Below the pieces are notes generated by a model that was not told where the DNA came from, ran no database searches, and saw only the letters and a program-made list of their open reading frames with translations. A program made the translations under genes and the position numbers. A stretch of 64,000 nucleotides of DNA from Paenibacillus tritici (GTDB lineage Bacteria; Bacillota; Bacilli; Paenibacillales; Paenibacillaceae): assembly GCF_013204885.1 (NCBI RefSeq), contig NZ_JABMKX010000022.1, forward strand, positions 1-64,000. Direction: 5' to 3'. Each line of letters opens with the position of its first letter. The stretch's first letter is position 1. Of the stretch, positions 1 through 8,044 are shown in pieces.

Positions 1-22
1 AGAGCACAGCGATTGGAATAAC

Positions 23-50
23 GGTCCGTTCGCGCAGCGTCCACCCAAGT
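23..50. repeat. 28-bp dispersed repeat, copy 1
   Basis: The reverse complement of this stretch matches positions 61385-61412 at 26 of 28 bases; the shared core is CTGCGCGAACGG preceded by ACTTGGGTGGAC. It lies beyond the terminator of the small acidic gene, outside any gene I can support. The flanking sequence to position 1 probably belongs to the same element, but only the 28 bases can be compared here. Confidence 0.6.
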
Positions 51-75
51 GCCCACGTTGATCTTACTCCAAAAC

Positions 76-121
76 AAAGGGCCGTCCCAAGCAGCCATTT
101 CATGGCTTTTGGGACAGCCCC
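76..121 (-). terminator. Rho-independent terminator of the small acidic gene
   Basis: Read on the minus strand, GGGGCTGTCCCAA pairs with TTGGGACGGCCC across a further GCCAT/ATGGC stem, followed by CCTTTGTTTT. It sits about 30 bases past the stop codon of the small ORF at 152-325. Confidence 0.75.
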
Positions 122-151
122 TCCGTCTCAGGCCAACCTTCTTATTACTCC

Positions 152-325
152 CTAATTCTTCGGAAGCGGGTCAGGATGGGCGGATTCCGCCGGTTTGGCT
201 ACCCAATCATCGGCTTCCGGTTCAATATCCACACCATTCTCCATCTTTTTACGTTCCGCAAGAGAATCACCGTCTTTATTCTCTTTGTTGCGGAGGTCTG
301 CTTCATTTTGAGTATGATCTGACAT
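152..325 (-). CDS. Small acidic hydrophilic protein, 57 aa, unknown function
   Basis: The 57-residue protein starts MSDHTQNEADLRNKENK and ends HPDPLPKN. It is rich in Asp, Glu, Lys and Asn, has no membrane segment and no cysteine, and is probably disordered and cytosolic. The start is set by GGAGGAG 6-7 bases upstream of the ATG, and a strong terminator follows at 76-121, so the unit is monocistronic. I do not recognise a family; small hydrophilic proteins of this kind are common in Bacillales and are often made in stationary phase or sporulation, but nothing here proves that. The RBS plus terminator make it more credible than the overlapping plus-strand reading frame. Confidence 0.65.
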   Translation of the reverse strand: MSDHTQNEADLRNKENKDGDSLAERKKMENGVDIEPEADDWVAKPAESAHPDPLPKN

Positions 326-423
326 GTGAACTCCTCCTTATGCAAGTTGTGCAAGGTTTGGGACTACTTAGTTATAGTTACCCATAGTCCTCTTTTGCAA
401 ACATTACATTTCACAGAGGCCCA

Positions 424-1326
424 TTATTCGTAATACACACGAAATACAATATCCTGCTCGTAATTCCCGAAGCCGCGCCCGTACAAGGTTAAGCCGCCCC
501 GCCTTCGGGTGGTGTCTTCTGCCGTGAACCGGAAGCTCCACTGATCCCGCTGCCATCCTACTTCATCTATGGTAACTGCGGATATCTGCTGGCCGTCTAT
601 ATAAGTTCCTCCTGCATTAATCCTCAGCACCTTCAGCAGGCCATACTGGTTCACATCCGAATTCCACCAGGCTGGGGTCAGCCGGCCTCTCATCACGCCG
701 AAATCGCCGGGACTGGTCCATTTGCCAAGCGGGATGCCGTTCATCATAAAAGAAATGTCGGAAGGCCACTTCTCGTTGACACTCGGTGCTTCCGAGCCGA
801 TCTCCATCGAAATCTCAATCTCCTGTACCGTCTGATCCAGGAACAGATAATTCGGAACCTTGTATTCAGCGTACCCTTTGGCGAACCAGAGAATGCCGGC
901 ATCCACCCGTTCCGGGTCCAGGAAATAACGCGGGTCGTCATAATACCCGATCAGCTTCTCGGTTGTGGCAATGCCGCAGGTCGGTGAAGCCTCCAGATCC
1001 GTATAATGTCCGACAGGCACTGAGACCTCGACTACCTTGCGGGCAATCCCTTTGGCACCGGATAATTTAATCTGCAGAAAATTGGCGGAAAGGGAGCAGA
1101 ATTTATAGGTCCCCCCATCAATCCGCTTCATCTGGGAGCTGACAATGCCTGCCTTCTGAAGCTTGGCTACATGTGAGCTGACAATTGCACTGCTGAGATA
1201 CAGCCTGGCGGCAATCTCCTTAATATGCATCTCTTGGACGCTGAGCAGGTCGATAATCCTGAGCCGCACTTCACTGGCAAGTGCTTCATAGACCTTCAGC
1301 GATTCGGAATCCGTTGTTAAATACAT
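424..1326 (-). CDS. ArsR-type winged-helix regulator with a large C-terminal domain
   Basis: A 300-aa regulator. Residues 10-85 form an ArsR-like winged helix (ALASEVRLRIIDLLS, then the recognition region LSSAIVSSHVAKLQKAGIV). ArsR proteins are normally about 100 aa, so some 210 residues are extra; this part is rich in Trp, Tyr and Gly (for example LGKWTSPGDFGVMRGR) and has no metal-binding Cys/His cluster, which suggests a sugar-sensing beta-sandwich domain. The start has GGAGGGC upstream. The gene is divergent from the GH51 arabinofuranosidase at 1477 with 150 bases between, where CATTAATC occurs twice. The likely job is control of arabinan or arabinoxylan-side-chain use; the ligand is inferred only from the neighbour. 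Confidence 0.8.
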   Translation of the reverse strand: MYLTTDSESLKVYEALASEVRLRIIDLLSVQEMHIKEIAARLYLSSAIVSSHVAKLQKAGIVSSQMKRIDGGTYKFCSLSANFLQIKLSGAKGIARKVVEVSVPVGHYTDLEASPTCGIATTEKLIGYYDDPRYFLDPERVDAGILWFAKGYAEYKVPNYLFLDQTVQEIEISMEIGSEAPSVNEKWPSDISFMMNGIPLGKWTSPGDFGVMRGRLTPAWWNSDVNQYGLLKVLRINAGGTYIDGQQISAVTIDEVGWQRDQWSFRFTAEDTTRRRGGLTLYGRGFGNYEQDIVFRVYYE

Positions 1327-1476
1327 TAAGCTGCCCTCCGCGCTCTTTGAATTAGTTTTTTCATTAATCCTGAAATTAGTTATTGCTTAGTATGTCCCGT
1401 AATCCGTATTATGTAATCATAATCGAGCCTAACCAATTAACCATTACATTAATCAAGCATAAAGGAGATTCACCCT

Positions 1477-2985
1477 ATGAGCATTCCATCCAAAATGATT
1501 ATCGACAAGGACTTCAAGCTGGCCGAGGTGGACCCGAGGCTGTATGGTTCATTCATTGAACATCTGGGCCGGGCCGTGTACGGCGGAATTTATGAGCCGG
1601 GGCATCCAACCGCAGACGCTAACGGCTTTCGCGGAGATACGCTTCAGGCCATCAAGGCGCTGAATGTGCCGATCATCCGTTATCCTGGAGGCAACTTCGT
1701 ATCCGGCTATAACTGGGAAGACGGTGTCGGGCCTAAGGAAGAACGGAAGCGCTCTCTTGAACTGGCCTGGTGGGTTACTGAGACTAACCAGGTAGGCACG
1801 AATGAATTCGCCGACTGGGCCAAGCTGGCCGGTTCCGAAGTGATGATGGCCGTCAATCTGGGCACACGCGGTATCGACGCTGCAAGGAATCTGGTCGAAT
1901 ACTGCAACCACCCCTCCGGTTCTTATTGGAGTGACCTGCGCATCTCCCATGGATATCAGGCTCCCCATAACTTCCGTACCTGGTGTCTGGGCAATGAAAT
2001 GGACGGCCCGTGGCAGATTGGAGCCAAAACTGCCGTTGAATATGGGCGTCTAGCCAATGAAACCGCCAAAGCCATGCGCTGGGTCGACCCTTCCCTGGAG
2101 CTTGTGGCCTGCGGGAGCTCGGGCAGCAATATGAGCACTTTTGCCGAATGGGAAGCCACCGTACTGGATCTCACTTACGAGAATGTCGATTTCCTCTCGC
2201 TGCATACCTATTACAACAATAATAATGGTGATACAGCGAATTTCCTGGCCCAATCTCTCGATATGGATCAGTTCATCGACAGCGTAGCAGCAGTATGTGA
2301 TTATATCAAGGCTAAGAAGAAAAGCAAGAAAAAGATTTATCTGTCGCTGGATGAATGGAATGTGTGGAAATCACAGGGCTCAAGCCGCGCGGAGCAGCAT
2401 TGGCAGATTGCACCGCCTGAATTCGAGGATGTCTATACGCTGGAGGATGCGCTGGTGGTCGGCTGCTGCCTGATCAGCCTGCTCAAACATGCAGACCGGG
2501 TCAAAATGGCCTGTATCGCCCAGCTGATCAATGTCATTGCACCGATTATGACGGAGAACGGCGGCCCGCTATGGCTTCAGACCACGTATTATCCTTATAT
2601 GCACGCCTCTGTCTATGGCCGGGGAACCGTGCTTCACCCGTTGATCACAAGCCCAAAATATGATTCCAAGGATTTCACCGACGTTCCTTATCTGGAAGCT
2701 GTCAGTGTATATAATGAGGAATTGAACGAGGTTACTGTGTTTGCCGTCAACCGCCATCTGAGCGAAGGCCTGGACCTGGCTGTCGATCTGCGGAGCTTCG
2801 GAGCCGTAGAGGTCCTTCAGCATACCATCCTTGAGAATGAAGATCTTCAAGCGGCGAATACCCGCTCTAATCCGGCGAATGTGCTTCCGCATAACCGCGG
2901 AACGGCAGCCGCAGACGGCGGACGGGTAGCCGCCCTGCTTCCGGCCGCGTCCTGGAATGTGATCCGTCTGCGCGTGAACGGCTGA
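1477..2985 (+). CDS. abfA: Alpha-L-arabinofuranosidase, glycoside hydrolase family 51
   Basis: A 502-aa intracellular enzyme (no signal peptide) that releases terminal alpha-L-arabinofuranosyl groups from arabino-oligosaccharides by the retaining mechanism. Visible family marks: the N-terminal strand DPRLYGSFIEHLGRAVYGG, RYPGGNF in the barrel, the acid/base Glu174 in WCLGNEMDGPWQ, and the nucleophile Glu293 in LSLDEWNVW. These positions and the length match characterised family members such as the Geobacillus stearothermophilus enzyme (Glu175/Glu294). A C-terminal beta-sandwich follows from about residue 385. The RBS is AAAGGAG. It is divergent from an ArsR-type regulator that is the obvious candidate controller, and no transporter gene accompanies it. 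The start and family are secure. Confidence 0.96.
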   Translation: MSIPSKMIIDKDFKLAEVDPRLYGSFIEHLGRAVYGGIYEPGHPTADANGFRGDTLQAIKALNVPIIRYPGGNFVSGYNWEDGVGPKEERKRSLELAWWVTETNQVGTNEFADWAKLAGSEVMMAVNLGTRGIDAARNLVEYCNHPSGSYWSDLRISHGYQAPHNFRTWCLGNEMDGPWQIGAKTAVEYGRLANETAKAMRWVDPSLELVACGSSGSNMSTFAEWEATVLDLTYENVDFLSLHTYYNNNNGDTANFLAQSLDMDQFIDSVAAVCDYIKAKKKSKKKIYLSLDEWNVWKSQGSSRAEQHWQIAPPEFEDVYTLEDALVVGCCLISLLKHADRVKMACIAQLINVIAPIMTENGGPLWLQTTYYPYMHASVYGRGTVLHPLITSPKYDSKDFTDVPYLEAVSVYNEELNEVTVFAVNRHLSEGLDLAVDLRSFGAVEVLQHTILENEDLQAANTRSNPANVLPHNRGTAAADGGRVAALLPAASWNVIRLRVNG

Positions 2986-2997
2986 GATATGGCATGA

Positions 2998-3687
2998 CTA
3001 ATGGTACATGATCCAGGCGACGAGCGGTCCGGCAATGGAGCCGACAATGGCGCACACGGTCATGGCTACAGAACTCATGGATACGGACTCCTCGCCGTAT
3101 TCCAGGGCTTTGGCTGTGCCGAGGGCATGGGAAGCCGTTCCCAGACCAATGCCGATTCCCGACTCTCCGCGGATTCTGAACAGCTTGATGATATAGGGTC
3201 CGCCGATCGCCCCGGTGAATCCGGCAATCATCACGAAGACGGAGGTCAGCGAGGAGTCGCCGCCGAGATCGCTGGAAATCTGGATCGCAACAGCGGTGGT
3301 AATCGACTTGGGCAGGATGGACAGCACATACAGTTTGGAGAACCCCAGGCCGGCGGCCATCAGGAGTCCGCTGAACATTCCGACCAGTAGACCCGTAACC
3401 GTTCCGCCAAGAATCGCAGGGAGATTCTTCCACAGCACATGCCGCTGTTTGTATAAAGGATAGGCCAGCGATACCACTGCCGGTCCAAGCAGGCGGTTAA
3501 TCCAGTCGCCACCGATCATATAAGTCTCATACGATATCTGGAAGCCCATAAGCAGCACGACAACCGTGAACGTTGCGGTCAGTGCAGGCAGCAGGACAGG
3601 AAGACGGTAGCGTTTGTACAGCATGGACATGAGCAGATAGATCAGGACGTTCATCAGTACAAAACCAATAGCCAGCAGAGCCCTCAT
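2998..3687 (-). CDS. lrgB: LrgB/CidB-family membrane protein
   Basis: A 229-aa polytopic membrane protein with about seven hydrophobic segments and the conserved LrgB features: LLGPAVVSLAYPLYKQ, LPKSITTAVAIQIS near residues 125-138, and GIGLGTASHALGTAKA near 180. In Bacillus and Staphylococcus, LrgA/LrgB (or CidA/CidB) pairs affect murein hydrolase activity and autolysis, and related pairs take part in pyruvate movement across the membrane. It overlaps the upstream lrgA by 4 bases (ATGA), so the two are translationally coupled. It converges on the GH51 gene with only 12 bases between the stops. Which of the proposed roles applies cannot be told from sequence. Confidence 0.92.
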   Translation of the reverse strand: MRALLAIGFVLMNVLIYLLMSMLYKRYRLPVLLPALTATFTVVVLLMGFQISYETYMIGGDWINRLLGPAVVSLAYPLYKQRHVLWKNLPAILGGTVTGLLVGMFSGLLMAAGLGFSKLYVLSILPKSITTAVAIQISSDLGGDSSLTSVFVMIAGFTGAIGGPYIIKLFRIRGESGIGIGLGTASHALGTAKALEYGEESVSMSSVAMTVCAIVGSIAGPLVAWIMYH

Positions 3688-4100
3688 GCTTCCTTCCCCT
3701 TCCCTTGAAGATTGCGTGCCCGGTTAGTCCGGCGTGTTAGCCGTTTAACGCTGCGGCTGGCAATCCACTCACTGGAATGGGCCGTCACCACCATGGTCAG
3801 CACACTGCTGATCACGAGAATGCCGATCAGGAGCAGCCCTCTTCCGCTGAAGATATCCAGATGGTTCATAATGCCTGCGGTTGCCGGGATGAAGAACATG
3901 GGCAGATAGGCCAGTATAAAAGACGAGCCGTTCTCTATAAGCTTGACGGGAACGATCTTCACGAGCAGCAGCACAAAGAGCAGCAAGAGTCCTACGATAC
4001 TGCCCGGAATGGGCAGATGCAGCAGCTTTTGCAGATATTCTCCGGCCAGGAAGAACACATACAGCAAACAGACTTCAGCGATAACACGGATGATTTTCAT
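3684..4100 (-). CDS. lrgA: LrgA/CidA-family holin-like protein
   Basis: A 138-aa membrane protein with four hydrophobic helices. The family signature is in the N-terminal half: FLAGEYLQKLLHLPIPGSIVG near residues 17-37, then FFIPATAGIMNHLD. LrgA/CidA proteins are small holin-like partners of LrgB. The last helix is followed by a basic tail (RSVKRLTRRTNRAR), placing the C-terminus on the cytoplasmic side. It is the first gene of a two-gene operon, overlapping lrgB by 4 bases. No LytSR-type regulator gene is adjacent, so control by a distant system or by the 180-base AT-rich upstream region is possible. Confidence 0.92.
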   Translation of the reverse strand: MKIIRVIAEVCLLYVFFLAGEYLQKLLHLPIPGSIVGLLLLFVLLLVKIVPVKLIENGSSFILAYLPMFFIPATAGIMNHLDIFSGRGLLLIGILVISSVLTMVVTAHSSEWIASRSVKRLTRRTNRARNLQGKGKEA

Positions 4101-4262
4101 AATGCAGGAATCCCTTCAATCTTGAGTTGACGGTCACAAGCAGCCTCTTACAGGTCACAGCCGACCCCTTAAGCGTATCAGAATTTTCAGTAAATTTTCA
4201 ATCTTTTTTCGACGCTTCTATGTACTTTCATGTAAAACTTAAAATTCTTATATTCCAAGCAT

Positions 4263-4300
4263 AAACGGATGATGCCCTAAGGACAACATCCGTTTTTGTT
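4263..4300. terminator. Hairpin AAACGGATG/CATCCGTTT
   Basis: Perfect 9-bp arms with a 15-base loop. The better T-run (TTTTTGTT) follows on the plus strand, while the minus strand gives only CCGTTTATG. It lies about 50 bases past the stop of the minus-strand nitroreductase, so it is probably its terminator, with lower confidence because of the tail orientation. Confidence 0.5.
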
Positions 4301-4347
4301 AAGCTTCAGATCATGCTCTACGGCGATAGGATAGGAAGTGATTGCCG

Positions 4348-5034
4348 TTAGACCCACTCCACCACCTGTGCAGCGGTTTGCCGGGTTTTGGCACGGGGTT
4401 CCCCGGCCCGGTAGCCGAAGGCAACCATGCAGGCGATTCCGAAATGCTCAGGGTCCATAATCCCCTCGTCAGCCAGAACCTGCTCGATCTTCTGCTTATC
4501 GAAGCCTTCAATCGGACAGGAGTCAATGCCAATCAGCGCCGCTGCGGTCATCATATTGCCGAGAGGCAGGTAAGTCTGGCGCACACCCCATTCAAACATC
4601 GCCCGTTCATTACCCTCCAGTTCGAAATCGGATTTCAGGAAGCCATCATAGACCTGGCTCTTCCCCTCGGCAATCTCAGGGGGCAGCTTCTGTACCTCAC
4701 GCATCATGCCTTGAATATAGTCTGAGCCTGCGGCCATATCACGGGGCTGTCTTGCCAGAATCAGCAGGAAATGGCTTGCTGTCGGAAGCTGTTTCTGAGC
4801 GCCCCAGGCATAGGGAAGCAGCTTTTGACGGACAGCGGGATTCTGGACCACCACGAACTTCCATGGCTCGAAACCAAATGAACTTGGGGACAGACGTCCC
4901 GTTTCCAGGATGAAGCCGAAATCCTCTTCGCTGATCCTCCTGCTGCCGTCGAACACTTTGGTCGCATGTCTATACTCATAGGCGGCCAGGATTTGCTGTT
5001 TGTCCAATGCCGGTATTGTGCTTGTGTTATCCAT
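4348..5034 (-). CDS. NAD(P)H-dependent nitroreductase-family flavoprotein
   Basis: A 228-aa FMN-dependent reductase of the nitroreductase fold. Family signs: YRHATKVFDGS near the N-terminus (FMN phosphate site), LSPSSFGFEPWKFVVV, and the glycine-rich GIACMVAFGYRAGEPR close to the end. I chose the ATG at 5034, giving MDNTSTIPALD, because AAGGGAG precedes it at good spacing; an in-frame ATG at 5067 would add 11 residues. Such enzymes reduce quinones, nitro compounds or azo dyes with NAD(P)H. It is divergent from a HxlR/DUF24 regulator, the same layout as Bacillus subtilis hypR-hypO and yodB-azoR, which suggests thiol- or electrophile-stress control. The substrate is unknown. Confidence 0.9.
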   Translation of the reverse strand: MDNTSTIPALDKQQILAAYEYRHATKVFDGSRRISEEDFGFILETGRLSPSSFGFEPWKFVVVQNPAVRQKLLPYAWGAQKQLPTASHFLLILARQPRDMAAGSDYIQGMMREVQKLPPEIAEGKSQVYDGFLKSDFELEGNERAMFEWGVRQTYLPLGNMMTAAALIGIDSCPIEGFDKQKIEQVLADEGIMDPEHFGIACMVAFGYRAGEPRAKTRQTAAQVVEWV

Positions 5035-5150
5035 ATTAGGCACTCCCTTTCCGTATCTATCCTTCATATTCAGGAATTGACGTTATCCTGCTTTCATGCT
5101 TATAGTAATGGATGAACAGCATTTATAGAAGTACGCACATTTTTGTTATG

Positions 5151-5170
5151 TAGTATACAAAATGATACTA
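5151..5170. promoter_or_regulatory. Candidate HxlR/DUF24 operator
   Basis: Perfect inverted repeat TAGTAT-N8-ATACTA directly upstream of the AAGGAG ribosome binding site of the HxlR gene and inside the divergent promoter region shared with the nitroreductase. DUF24 regulators bind AT-rich dyads of this type, so autoregulation plus control of the reductase is likely. Confidence 0.6.
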
Positions 5171-5183
5171 AGGAGCGTGGTCC

Positions 5184-5573
5184 ATGATGCGCAACCGCAA
5201 AGGCGGCTTTGGCTCCTGCACGGATGGCAAGGGCCCAGCCTGCCCTGTAGAATTTACGCTTGATGTCATCGGCGGCAAATGGAAGGGCGTACTGTTATAC
5301 CACATGATGGATTCCGCCAAAAGGTTCAATGAATTCCGCCGGATCTGCCCTGGCATCACCCAGCGTATGCTGACCCTGCAGCTCCGTGAGCTGGAGGAAG
5401 ACGGTGTGGTCCACCGCGAGGTGTATCATCAGGTGCCGCCCAAAGTCGAGTATTCCCTGACCGAATTCGGCACGACTCTGATTCCGATCATCAAGCTGAT
5501 GAGAGATTGGGGGCTGGAGTACCAGGCGATGCAGCAGACTACAGGCAGCCAATCTCTGGGTGTGGAGGGTTAG
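5184..5573 (+). CDS. HxlR/DUF24-family redox-type regulator
   Basis: A 129-aa winged-helix protein. The N-terminus holds GSCTDGKGPACPVEFTLDVI, with Cys12 and the family-conserved Cys of the CPVE motif; DUF24 regulators such as YodB and HypR sense quinones, diamide or hypochlorite through this N-terminal Cys. The winged helix follows (KWKGVLLYHM, RFNEFRRICPGITQRMLT, LRELEEDGVV, VEYSLTEFG). The start at 5184 follows AAGGAGCG; a second ATG directly after is equally possible. It is divergent from the nitroreductase with a dyad operator in between. I infer that it represses its own gene and the reductase and is released by electrophiles. Confidence 0.92.
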   Translation: MMRNRKGGFGSCTDGKGPACPVEFTLDVIGGKWKGVLLYHMMDSAKRFNEFRRICPGITQRMLTLQLRELEEDGVVHREVYHQVPPKVEYSLTEFGTTLIPIIKLMRDWGLEYQAMQQTTGSQSLGVEG

Positions 5574-5588
5574 CGGGAGACGCAGAAT

Positions 5589-5615
5589 AAGGATGCAGCA
5601 ACCCGCCGCATCCTT
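5589..5615. terminator. Hairpin between convergent genes, weak tail
   Basis: AAGGATGC pairs with GCATCCTT over an 11-base loop in the 60-base gap between the convergent HxlR and DUF1232 genes. There is no clear T-run on either side, so its function as a terminator is uncertain. Confidence 0.35.
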
Positions 5616-5635
5616 GTCCTGTGGTCATGAATTCA

Positions 5636-6007
5636 TCAATTCTTGAAGAACTCCTCCGCCTTCTGCCTGTGCTCCTCCTTGACCTGCCCGGCAATGGCCC
5701 GGATACCGGCTGCCATAACAGCAGCATCATCCGTGAAGCCCAGTCCGATCAGCGCATCGGGAATGGCATCAATCGGGGAGATGAAATAAGCCAGCGCGCC
5801 AAAAGCAATCCCTTTTGCCCATAACGGCGTTTTGGCATCCAGTGCACAGTAGTACATGGCTATCGCTTCTCTGGTGAATGGAATTTTACCGGCAACTTTC
5901 TTGGTTTTGCTCCAAAAGCTCTTCTTGACCAGCTCTTCATTCTTCTTGTCATACTCAAAGTTCTCCACCAATACTCCTGCCGGCAGCTTGCCTGCCTCTT
6001 TGTCCAT
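5636..6007 (-). CDS. DUF1232 (YkvA-like) small membrane-associated protein
   Basis: A 123-aa protein. The DUF1232 core runs from about residue 55 to 100: TPLWAKGIAFGALAYFISP, then IDAIPD, which is the family's most conserved motif, then GFTDDAAVMAAGIRAI. The N-terminus is charged and the core is amphipathic to hydrophobic, consistent with loose membrane association. Biochemical function is not established for the family, which is common in Bacillales (YkvA). It is a single gene, transcribed toward the HxlR gene, with GGGAGGGAACG upstream of its ATG. Confidence 0.88.
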   Translation of the reverse strand: MDKEAGKLPAGVLVENFEYDKKNEELVKKSFWSKTKKVAGKIPFTREAIAMYYCALDAKTPLWAKGIAFGALAYFISPIDAIPDALIGLGFTDDAAVMAAGIRAIAGQVKEEHRQKAEEFFKN

Positions 6008-6103
6008 CCGTCGTTCCCTCCCGGTGATTAGAATGAGCCTCCGCGCGGCCTTGCGCCAACCCTCACTATAACTTCACACCATTTCGCCTGCTGCTAATCA
6101 ATT

Positions 6104-7084
6104 TCACTCTACCGGATTCAATGTTGAACCGAGATGCTCCTGGAAGAACAGGGCCGTCTGTCTGCGCTGGAATTCGCTCACCTCATGCCCGGAGAACGGA
6201 TAATCCTTCATCTCCTTGGGCGACTCAATCCGATTATAGGCGGCATATACTGTCTCTGGCATACACACCGTATCCTTCCAGCCTACAGACATGAGGACAG
6301 GAACGGTAATCCGGTGGGCCAGATTCACAATGTCAAAATAGGCCAGGTTCTGCAGCACACGCTCCAGATGCTCCGGGTAACGCTTCAGATACTCCGCAAT
6401 CTCAGTGAGCGAGCTGGTGGAATTCAGCACCCCGAAATCCAGCCGGCAAAGGTTAGGAATATCTGCGGATACTACAGCTACGCGGCGGCTAAGCGCTGCT
6501 GCCAGCAGAGCAATCCCCCCTCCCTGGCTGGCTCCTGTAATCGCAATCCGCGCCGGATCAACCCCAGGCAGCTGCGCTGCCGTCTCTATGGCGCGGACGG
6601 TATCTATGGCTAACGCCAGATAATAGGATTGCTCCTTCTCCAGCAGCCCCTGGGTAATCCAGCCTCTGACGATCCCATGCTCCTGCGGCAGCAGGTTGCC
6701 GGTCTCTCCAAGCTGACCCCGAACATCTACGGCCAGTACAGCGTATCCAAGCAGCACGAAATGTGCATAGCGTTCAGGATAACCCCGGTCTCCGGTGTAG
6801 CCCGGAAAGGTTACAATACATGGCCGCTCTGCGCTGCCGTCAGGGTCAACCGCAGGCTGGAGATACCAGGCGTGAATTGTAGTTTCACTATAACTCATAT
6901 AGCTGACCTTGCTGACCTTCATTCCCGGATAAGGGGTTGCTTCAGGTATAATGGTAATATCCAGCGGCTGCTCCTCATCCTCTGCCAGCAGATCATTCCA
7001 GAATTCATCAATCGTCTCCGGGTCCAGTGTCGGCTCCGGCCGGCAATGCTCAAGCTCCTGCTTGCGTTGTTCTATTGCGTTCAT
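6104..7084 (-). CDS. Acetyl xylan esterase / cephalosporin-C deacetylase family (CE7)
   Basis: A 326-aa cytosolic alpha/beta hydrolase. The CE7 catalytic triad can be placed at Ser186 in GASQGGG, Asp271 in VGWKDTVC and His300 in FSGHEVSEF; the family marker RGQ is in VDVRGQLGE near residue 122. Enzymes of this family remove acetyl groups from xylo-oligosaccharides and small substrates and often form hexamers. The start has AGGAGG upstream. It is divergent from the sugar isomerase-like gene at 7181, with about 95 bases between. With the arabinofuranosidase nearby, a role in deacetylating imported hemicellulose oligomers fits, but the physiological substrate is inferred. Confidence 0.9.
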   Translation of the reverse strand: MNAIEQRKQELEHCRPEPTLDPETIDEFWNDLLAEDEEQPLDITIIPEATPYPGMKVSKVSYMSYSETTIHAWYLQPAVDPDGSAERPCIVTFPGYTGDRGYPERYAHFVLLGYAVLAVDVRGQLGETGNLLPQEHGIVRGWITQGLLEKEQSYYLALAIDTVRAIETAAQLPGVDPARIAITGASQGGGIALLAAALSRRVAVVSADIPNLCRLDFGVLNSTSSLTEIAEYLKRYPEHLERVLQNLAYFDIVNLAHRITVPVLMSVGWKDTVCMPETVYAAYNRIESPKEMKDYPFSGHEVSEFQRRQTALFFQEHLGSTLNPVE

Positions 7085-7180
7085 CTCTATTCCTCCTGTG
7101 TTGCATGCACTCTGTAACCTTGCATGTCTATGTAAGCGTCATTAATATTATAAGTATAAATCCATCGAATTCCAAAGGAG

Positions 7181-8023
7181 TTGTTCATTATTCGTTACGG
7201 AACCCTGGCCCACACTGCGGGCCGCCTGCCGCTGAAGGAATTGACCGCCGCTCTTCAGACCTACAATATTGACTTCGTTCAGCTCGCCCTGTCCAAAGCG
7301 ATACAGGACATCGACCTGTCCCCCGGCAAGCTGAGTCCGGGTCTGGCCTCCTATATCGGCGAGCAATTCGACAGGGCCGGCATCCGCATCGGCGTGCTTG
7401 GCTGCTATATCAATCCGATTCATCCCGATCCTGCGGTCCGCCGGGTGGAGATCGACCGCTTCAAGGAGCATCTGCGCTACGCCCGCCTGTTCGGGGCCCC
7501 CATGGTCGCTACCGAGACCGGAGCATTAACAACCTTCCAGGAATTCGACCCTTACCGTTATGAGGAGCTCGGCTGGGAGGCCCTTAAGGCAACCGTCGAG
7601 GAGCTGGCAGAGGAAGCAGAGAAATGGGGCGTGTTCCTGGGACTCGAAGGCGTCAGCACCCACACCCTGTCTTCCCCGGCCAAAATGCGGCGTATCCTCG
7701 ATGAGGTACCCTCCAGCTCCATCGGTGTGGTATTCGATCCGTGCAACCTGATCGGTGAAGAGGTTCACCTGCAGGATGAGATCGTGGACAGTTCCTTCAG
7801 CCTGTTCGGCGACCGGATCATCTTGGCCCATCTGAAAGGGATCTATCAGGAGGGTTCCCGGATTCGCCATGGTGCCCCCGGACGCGGGCTGTTCCACACC
7901 AGGGAGTTCCTGGCCAAGCTTGAGGCCCATAAGCCGATGATCGACATTTCACTGGAAGACGTCACGGGTCTGGAGATCAGGGACAGCCTGACTGAGCTGC
8001 GCAGATTGCGTAAGGAAGCATAG
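7181..8023 (+). CDS. Sugar phosphate isomerase/epimerase-like TIM barrel protein
   Basis: About 280 aa, AP-endonuclease-2/IolE-like TIM barrel. Visible features: ELTAALQTYNIDFVQLALSK at strand 1, EVPSSSIGVVFDPCNL near residue 185, LAHLKGIYQ near 215, and ISLEDV near the end, with the Glu, Asp, His and Glu that bind metal in this fold. The start is odd. The only standard start, TTG at 7181, abuts the AAAGGAG at 7174-7180 with no spacing, whereas the ATT codons at 7187 and 7190 lie 6 and 9 bases from it; the latter would give a protein beginning Met-Arg-Tyr-Gly-Thr. The exact reaction is unknown. It is divergent from the CE7 esterase and monocistronic, with a terminator at 8045. Confidence 0.88.
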   Translation: MFIIRYGTLAHTAGRLPLKELTAALQTYNIDFVQLALSKAIQDIDLSPGKLSPGLASYIGEQFDRAGIRIGVLGCYINPIHPDPAVRRVEIDRFKEHLRYARLFGAPMVATETGALTTFQEFDPYRYEELGWEALKATVEELAEEAEKWGVFLGLEGVSTHTLSSPAKMRRILDEVPSSSIGVVFDPCNLIGEEVHLQDEIVDSSFSLFGDRIILAHLKGIYQEGSRIRHGAPGRGLFHTREFLAKLEAHKPMIDISLEDVTGLEIRDSLTELRRLRKEA

Positions 8024-8044
8024 GGCGGCCCATTTCCCCGAAGA

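Noticed and set aside
49..387. 112-aa plus-strand reading frame
   Set aside because: It runs through the terminator and antisense to the small acidic gene, which has its own RBS; no RBS or family signal supports it.
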